Below, one piece after another: positions 60,063-64,000 of a stretch of 64,000 nucleotides of DNA. A program made the translations under genes and the position numbers. The stretch lies in the NCBI RefSeq assembly GCF_025244865.1, contig NZ_CP104272.1, positions 1,426,001 through 1,490,000 on the forward strand, read 5' to 3'. The DNA is from Arthrobacter sp. zg-Y1110. Lineage in GTDB: Bacteria > Actinomycetota > Actinomycetes > Actinomycetales > Micrococcaceae. The notes beneath the pieces are model-generated. The model was not told the origin of the DNA, made no database searches, and was given only the letters and a program-made list of their open reading frames with translations. Position 1 is the first letter of the stretch. The number at the start of each line of letters is the position of its first letter.

Positions 60063-60111
60063 CGGTTTGGGAAAAGCCTCCGCTGCGCAGCGGCAGGGAT
60101 TTCCCAAACCG
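60063..60111. repeat. Nested palindrome A
   Basis: CGGTTTGGGAAA (60063-60074) pairs with TTTCCCAAACCG (60100-60111). Inside is the palindrome CCGCTGCGCAGCGG (60080-60093). The two stems could form a cruciform or RNA hairpin. It may also end the gene at 59716-60030. Confidence 0.8.
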
Positions 60112-60124
60112 TAGGGTTTTTCCC

Positions 60125-60273
60125 AAACCGCAGCGATTCGGTTGCCGTGAATTCCGGCTGGAGCCCGAATCCCTGCATTCTGTCCGTTTCCCTACGGTTT
60201 GTCCGGGGTTCCCGCGCCGCGCGGAGCAGGGATCCGGACAAACCGCAGGGTTTCCCCCAAACCGCAGCGATTC
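60125..60273. repeat. Direct 15-bp repeats AAACCGCAGCGATTC
   Basis: The 15-mer occurs exactly at 60125-60139 and 60259-60273, flanking palindrome B. Together with palindrome A these give six related AAACCG-type segments in 210 bases. Confidence 0.75.
60190..60250. repeat. Palindrome B
   Basis: 60190-60206 pairs with 60234-60250 over 17 bases with one mismatch; both arms carry the CGGTTTGTCCGG core. A 27-base loop, itself GC-rich, separates them. Confidence 0.75.
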
Positions 60274-60319
60274 AAGGGTCCGCACAAGGAGAGCGGTTCA
60301 CGGGGGTAGCGTAGCTTCC

Positions 60320-61297
60320 ATGACTTCTTACAACAGACTCGGAAATTCCGGCCTGACCGTCTCCACGGTCGGACTGGGCTGCAACAACCTGGGCCGTCCG
60401 GGGACGCCCACCGAATCGCAGGAGGGCACCGACGCCGTCGTCAACGCCGCCGTCGACGCCGGCATCACCCTGTTCGACGTTGCGGATGCCTACGGGCGTA
60501 CCCCGGGGCTCAGCGAGGAAATGCTGGGCAAGGCGCTGGGCAACCGCCGCGACGACGTGGTGGTAGCCACCAAATTCGGCATGGATATGAAGGGCGTCAA
60601 CGGCGCAGACTTCGGTGCCCGGGGATCCCGCCGCTACATCGTCAAGGCTGCGGAGGCTTCCCTGCGCCGCCTGAACACGGACTGGATTGACCTCTACCAG
60701 TTCCACACGCCGGACCCGCTGACTCCCATCGAGGAGACCCTCGCGGCCCTGGATGATCTGGTGACCAGCGGCAAGGTCCGGTACATCGGACACTCCAACC
60801 GAGCGGGCTGGCAGATTGCCGAAGCGGAGTTTGTGGCCCGGATGGGCGGCTTCACGCCGTTCATTTCCTCGCAGAACCATTACAACCTGCTGGACCGCCG
60901 GGCCGAGCTGGAGGTCACTCCGGCCGCCGAAGCCTACGGACTGGGCGTGCTGCCCTACTTCCCGCTGGCCAACGGCCTCCTCACGGGCAAGTACAGCAGC
61001 GGCAAGGCTCCCGAAGGCAGCCGGCTGACGCACTCCCGGACCAACCTCCTCGAGAACGCGGACTTCGAGCAGCTTGGCGAGTTTGGCCGGTTCGCGGCCG
61101 AGCGCGGCCTTACCGAGGTCCAGGTGGCCTTCTCCTGGCTTGCCGCACAGCCGTCCGTGGCCTCAGTGATTGCCGGTGCCACCAAGGTGGAGCAGGTGCA
61201 GCAGAATGCCGACGCCGTTTCCTGGGTCCCGTCCGAGAAGGACCTGGAAGAGCTGGACCGGATCTTCCCGCGGACGCCGAAGGTTGCTTTGTTCTAG
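60320..61297 (+). CDS. Aldo/keto reductase
   Basis: A 325-residue NADPH-dependent oxidoreductase of the AKR superfamily. The N-terminal LGNSGLTVSTVGLGCNNLGRPG is typical, catalytic Asp and Tyr are in FDVADAYGRTPGLSEEMLG (about residue 54), the Lys is in VVATKFGMDM, and the cofactor part has SLRRLNTDWIDLYQFHTPD and VIAGATKVEQVQQN. I chose the ATG at 60320 because family proteins start there; the frame is open 88 codons upstream through palindromic repeats. Substrate unknown. Confidence 0.92.
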   Translation: MTSYNRLGNSGLTVSTVGLGCNNLGRPGTPTESQEGTDAVVNAAVDAGITLFDVADAYGRTPGLSEEMLGKALGNRRDDVVVATKFGMDMKGVNGADFGARGSRRYIVKAAEASLRRLNTDWIDLYQFHTPDPLTPIEETLAALDDLVTSGKVRYIGHSNRAGWQIAEAEFVARMGGFTPFISSQNHYNLLDRRAELEVTPAAEAYGLGVLPYFPLANGLLTGKYSSGKAPEGSRLTHSRTNLLENADFEQLGEFGRFAAERGLTEVQVAFSWLAAQPSVASVIAGATKVEQVQQNADAVSWVPSEKDLEELDRIFPRTPKVALF

Positions 61298-61323
61298 GTT
61301 CCGCTCGTCACCTTGGAGGGTCC

Positions 61324-61407
61324 GGTGGGTCCGGAACGGCGGCAACGAAAATCCCTTGCTCGCTTCAGCTCGCCGGGATTATTAAAGCCGCCTAACCCGG
61401 ACCCACC
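61324..61407. repeat. Structured repeat element, copy 1
   Basis: An 84-bp segment with 11-bp perfect terminal inverted repeats (GGTGGGTCCGG/CCGGACCCACC) and an inner stem GGCGGC...GCCGCC plus AATCCC/GGGATT. The central part is shared, in reverse, with 62518-62605. It lies just after the aldo/keto reductase stop and could terminate it; it also looks like a MITE-type element. Confidence 0.85.
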
Positions 61408-61778
61408 AGCTCCTCCGGGCAAAACCGAGGCGCAGGGGAGGTACCCGAAAGCCGCTGGGACTGTTCGATGGCGTCTATGCCGATGGACCAGGTAATCCAG
61501 AGGGCCAGCGCTGCTGCCGCAAGGAGTACCAGGGACGGGGCGAGCCGTTCCTGTTGCCAGGGGCGGAGGACCAGGGCGAGCACGGCTGCTGTGGCCGCGG
61601 TAGCCGGGGGTACCAGAGAAACTGCCAATACCCATTGGCGCCTCGGCACCTGGTGGCGGTAGAAGCAGGCGCTGTGATCGGGATCCATTTCGAATTCATA
61701 ACCGAACGCCGCGACTGTAGAAAAACCCGTCAGCATCAGGCAGATAACACCGACCGTCAGTAACGTCCCGGCGTTCAT
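61392..61778 (-). CDS. Hypothetical membrane protein
   Basis: A 128-residue protein with three hydrophobic segments (about residues 4-24, 49-71, 79-97) and a polar loop with Cys and His (HSACFYRHQVPRRQ). The start could be ATG at 61778 or GTG at 61790; neither has a strong ribosome-binding site. Its last five codons and TAG stop lie within the repeat at 61324-61407, so that element may have shortened or altered the C-terminus. Not recognised as a known family. Confidence 0.6.
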   Translation of the reverse strand: MNAGTLLTVGVICLMLTGFSTVAAFGYEFEMDPDHSACFYRHQVPRRQWVLAVSLVPPATAATAAVLALVLRPWQQERLAPSLVLLAAAALALWITWSIGIDAIEQSQRLSGTSPAPRFCPEELVGPG

Positions 61779-61869
61779 GCGTGTGCTCACGCGCAATAGT
61801 CAAACATACGAGCGAAGATTTGCCGCTCTGTTGGGACGCAATCCTGAGTGGGCCGGTGGGGTGATGGGT

Positions 61870-62160
61870 TCATTCCGGCTTGGTTGCTTTGCCGTCGAGC
61901 CAGAGGGTGTCGGAGTTGTCCCGGTGCGTTCCCGTGGTGCCGACATGTTTCTGATCTATGGAGGCGCCGTTCTTAATGACGTGGACGAGTGCCATCCCGT
62001 GTCCGCGTCCGATTCCATAGTCGGTCTTGAGCCATTCGAGGATCTCCCCGGCCTTGACCTTCCCGCCGCTGAACCCTTTCGTTGCGGCGATATCCATAAA
62101 CTGGCGGGGCGTTAATCCTGTTTTTTCTTCAACGGCGTCGAGGTAGGCCTGGAAAGACAT
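61870..62160 (-). CDS. DUF4287 domain protein
   Basis: A 96-residue protein. MSFQAYLDAVEEKTGLTPRQ, then FSGGKVKAGEILEWLKTDYGIGRGHGMALVHVIKNG are the DUF4287 pattern, seen in small proteins in many bacteria; no role is established. The last 20 residues are polar. TAGGAGAA precedes the ATG at 62160, so translation is well supported. It lies between two inverted repeat copies. Confidence 0.88.
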   Translation of the reverse strand: MSFQAYLDAVEEKTGLTPRQFMDIAATKGFSGGKVKAGEILEWLKTDYGIGRGHGMALVHVIKNGASIDQKHVGTTGTHRDNSDTLWLDGKATKPE

Positions 62161-62207
62161 GGTTGTTCTCCTAAATCCTGAGCTGACTTTGCGGATTCGC
62201 GGGATCG

Positions 62208-62444
62208 CTAGCCGCCGGTCTCTTCCCGGCGTTCCTGCCGGTAACCCTCACGCTGATGTAGGACGAAGCTTGCCAGCAGCCTGATGAAAGCAGCGCCCAG
62301 TACCAGGAAAAGACCTATCAATAGCCAATTCCACGGCTCGTCGAACGGTAGGAGAAGAACCAGCCACAACGAGACGCAAGCACTGAGCATGAACACGACC
62401 ATTCGCTTTGTACGCGTCTGCGGCCATGCTGGGCCCTGACTCAT
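62208..62444 (-). CDS. Hypothetical two-helix membrane protein
   Basis: A 78-residue protein with two hydrophobic helices (about residues 14-33 and 40-60) and a basic/acidic C-terminal tail (LHQREGYRQERREETGG). No family recognised, and no ribosome-binding site is clear. It is 47 bases before the DUF4287 gene and may be co-transcribed with it. Confidence 0.5.
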   Translation of the reverse strand: MSQGPAWPQTRTKRMVVFMLSACVSLWLVLLLPFDEPWNWLLIGLFLVLGAAFIRLLASFVLHQREGYRQERREETGG

Positions 62445-62517
62445 GCAGGGAGGCTAGCGCGGCAGCTGCCCGCTGACCAGACCCGAATGAAATGTACCGG
62501 GACAGGAACGCAAAAGC

Positions 62518-62605
62518 GCCGGACGGACCGGGTTAGGCGGCTTTAATAATCCTTGCGAGCTCTGCGAGCAGGGATTTTCGTTGCCGCCGTTCCGGTCCGC
62601 CCGGC
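62518..62605. repeat. Structured repeat element, copy 2 (inverted)
   Basis: An 88-bp segment with 14-bp terminal inverted repeats (one mismatch) that is the inverted copy of 61324-61407. The inner 23 bases and the other inner 25 bases are identical between copies. The terminal arms differ but stay paired, including a T/A to A/T swap on both arms. Confidence 0.85.
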
Positions 62606-62629
62606 GCGGGCGATACCTTGGGCTACAGA

Positions 62630-64000
62630 CTAAGCAGCCACAGCCGCCCCATGGAACTTCTTGCCGTTCACGCGCTCGGAAGCCCCGACGCGGTCCAGGT
62701 ACGGCGTGATGCCGCCCAGGTGCATTGGCCAGCCGGCACCGAGGATCATGCACAGGTCGATGTCTTCCGGAGCTGCCACAACGCCCTCTTCGAGCATGAG
62801 CCCGATTTCCTCGGCCAGGGCATCCTGCGTGCGGCGCAGGACTTCCTCGGAGGTGGAAGGCGTGGTGCCGAAGTCCAGCATCGCCAGGGTTTCCTCGGGG
62901 ATGTAGGCCTTGCCGTCCTCGTCCTTCTGCCACAGGGACTTGATGCCGGCGTCGATGAGCTTCTGCGAGTTCTTCGAGAGCCAGAAGCGCTCACCGAAGG
63001 CCGAGTGCAGTGATTCCTGCACATGCTGTCCCACCGGCAGGCCCACGAGGGCGAGCAGGGTGAACGGAGACATCGGCAGGCCCATCGGACGCAGCGCATT
63101 GTCTGCGGTGGCGGCGTCGGTTCCCTCGTCAAAGACCATGGTGATCTCGCCGAACATGCGGCCCAGGATGCGGTTCACCACGAAGGCGGCGGCATCCTTG
63201 ACCAGCACGGCGGTCTTCTTCAACTGCTTGGCGAGGACAAAGGCGGTGGCCAGCACGGCGTCGTCGGTCTTGGGAGCGCGCACGATTTCCAGCAGCGGCA
63301 TAACGGCGACCGGGTTGAAGAAGTGGAAGCCCACTACCCGCTCCGGGTGCTGCAGGTCCGCGGCCATTTCCGTCACGGAGAGCGAGGAGGTGTTGGTAGC
63401 CAGGATGCATTCGGGGGAGACCACGGCCTCCACCTCGGCGAACACCTGCTTCTTCACGGAGAGTTCCTCGAAGACGGCCTCGATGACGAAGTCGGCGTCC
63501 GAGAACGCCTCCTTCGAGACCGAACCGGTGACCAGGCCCTTGGTGCGGTTGGCGGCGTCGGGGGAGATGCGCTTCTTGGCCAGGAGCTTGTCCACCTCGG
63601 CGTGCACGTAGCCCACGCCCTTGTCCACGCGCGCCTGGTCGATGTCCGTCATCACCACGGGCACCTTGAGCTGCCGGGCGAAGAGCAGGGCGAGCTGGCT
63701 GGCCATCAGGCCGGCGCCGACCACGCCCACCTTGGTGACCGGGCGGGCCAGCTTCTTGTCCGGCGCGCCGGCGGGGCGCTTGCCGCGCTTCTGGACCAGG
63801 TCCAGGAAGGCGTAGACCGTGGAGCGGAACTGCGGGGTCTGCATGAGCTCGGCCAAGGCATTGCACTCGGCCTCCCGGGATTCCTCGCGGGTCCAGGTCT
63901 TGCCGGCTTCAAGCAGGTCCAGGACCAGGGCCGGGGCGGGGGCCGCGTTGGAGGTCTTGGCCTCCACAAACGCACGTCCCTTGGCGACGGCGGCGTCCCA
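62630..64000 (-). CDS. fadB: 3-hydroxyacyl-CoA dehydrogenase / enoyl-CoA hydratase (FadB-type), 5' end outside the window
   Basis: The 456 C-terminal residues of a multifunctional fatty acid beta-oxidation protein; reading continues to the window edge, where the N-terminal hydratase domain would end. The NAD-binding motif is KVGVVGAGLMASQLALLFA, the dehydrogenase core has NTSSLSVTEMA and HPERVVGFHFFNPVAVMPLLEIV with the catalytic His, and the C-terminal dehydrogenase domain has a second copy of the fold (DFGTTPSTSEEVLRRTQDAL). Partner thiolase would normally lie upstream on the minus strand. Confidence 0.93.
   Translation of the reverse strand, partial: WDAAVAKGRAFVEAKTSNAAPAPALVLDLLEAGKTWTREESREAECNALAELMQTPQFRSTVYAFLDLVQKRGKRPAGAPDKKLARPVTKVGVVGAGLMASQLALLFARQLKVPVVMTDIDQARVDKGVGYVHAEVDKLLAKKRISPDAANRTKGLVTGSVSKEAFSDADFVIEAVFEELSVKKQVFAEVEAVVSPECILATNTSSLSVTEMAADLQHPERVVGFHFFNPVAVMPLLEIVRAPKTDDAVLATAFVLAKQLKKTAVLVKDAAAFVVNRILGRMFGEITMVFDEGTDAATADNALRPMGLPMSPFTLLALVGLPVGQHVQESLHSAFGERFWLSKNSQKLIDAGIKSLWQKDEDGKAYIPEETLAMLDFGTTPSTSEEVLRRTQDALAEEIGLMLEEGVVAAPEDIDLCMILGAGWPMHLGGITPYLDRVGASERVNGKKFHGAAVAA

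Noticed and set aside
60056..60319. An N-terminal extension of the aldo/keto reductase
   Set aside because: The frame is open, but it runs through palindromic repeats and the family N-terminus begins at the ATG at 60320.

Overview
The window reads as a stretch of chromosome from a high-GC actinobacterium, most likely Micrococcaceae (Arthrobacter or a close relative). The reasons are GC-rich codon use with many GTG/TTG starts, and a set of families typical of that group: DUF3159, DUF3710, DUF4192, DUF4193, DUF5998, DUF3093, SepH, PAC2, a lysine/alanine-rich SigA, ParE/ParC beside a separate gyrase lineage, and a fused CydDC. Almost all of it is ordinary core chromosome. I see no prophage, integron, CRISPR array, rRNA or tRNA.

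Layout. 1-81 is the tail of an upstream membrane protein. 106-8174 (minus) is a urease operon in the order ureA, a CbiX-like protein with a His-rich tail, ureB, ureC, ureF, ureG, ureD, a NiCoT nickel permease and a urea transporter. There is no ureE, and the His-rich chelatase-like protein sits in the operon instead. 8396-14394 (minus) holds OsmC, a small membrane protein, SucB (2-oxoglutarate dehydrogenase E2), Lpd and PepA. 14656-21791 (plus) holds PAC2, an MFS carrier, a two-gene ABC exporter, DUF4192 and the principal sigma factor. 22007-24579 holds DUF7455 and ParE.

24681-32416 is a redox-regulation block. A BlaI-type repressor and an M56 membrane protease diverge from cydA-cydB-cydDC (cytochrome bd oxidase and its assembly exporter), with three identical-type palindromes TTCTAC-N5-GTAGAA between them. 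A fourth, slightly degenerate copy lies 17 kb away in front of the small membrane protein at 8906-9253, which suggests a small BlaI regulon. 32426-37289 holds a double GNAT, a DtxR-family regulator and a copper operon (csoR-copZ-copA) with two CsoR-type operators. 37385-42699 holds divergent ParC and a GNAT/acyl-CoA synthetase (Pat-like) protein.

42761-53476 is a housekeeping block: DUF5998, phosphodiesterase, thymidine kinase, SepH, DUF4193, DUF3093, dut, DUF3710, an OB-fold protein, DUF3159, two TrkA-type proteins and a TRAM-domain RNA methyltransferase. 53788-61297 holds aconitase, Dxs, an NmrA-like reductase, a small D5-primase-tail-like protein and an aldo/keto reductase. 61324-62605 is the most accessory-looking part: two inverted copies of an approximately 85-bp structured repeat bracket three small genes. 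The window ends inside a FadB-type 3-hydroxyacyl-CoA dehydrogenase on the minus strand.

The observations I rate most worth checking are the His-rich CbiX-like protein in a ureE-less urease operon, the BlaI-type operators shared by the cytochrome bd operon and a distant small membrane gene, and the inverted pair of structured repeats with compensating base changes in their arms.
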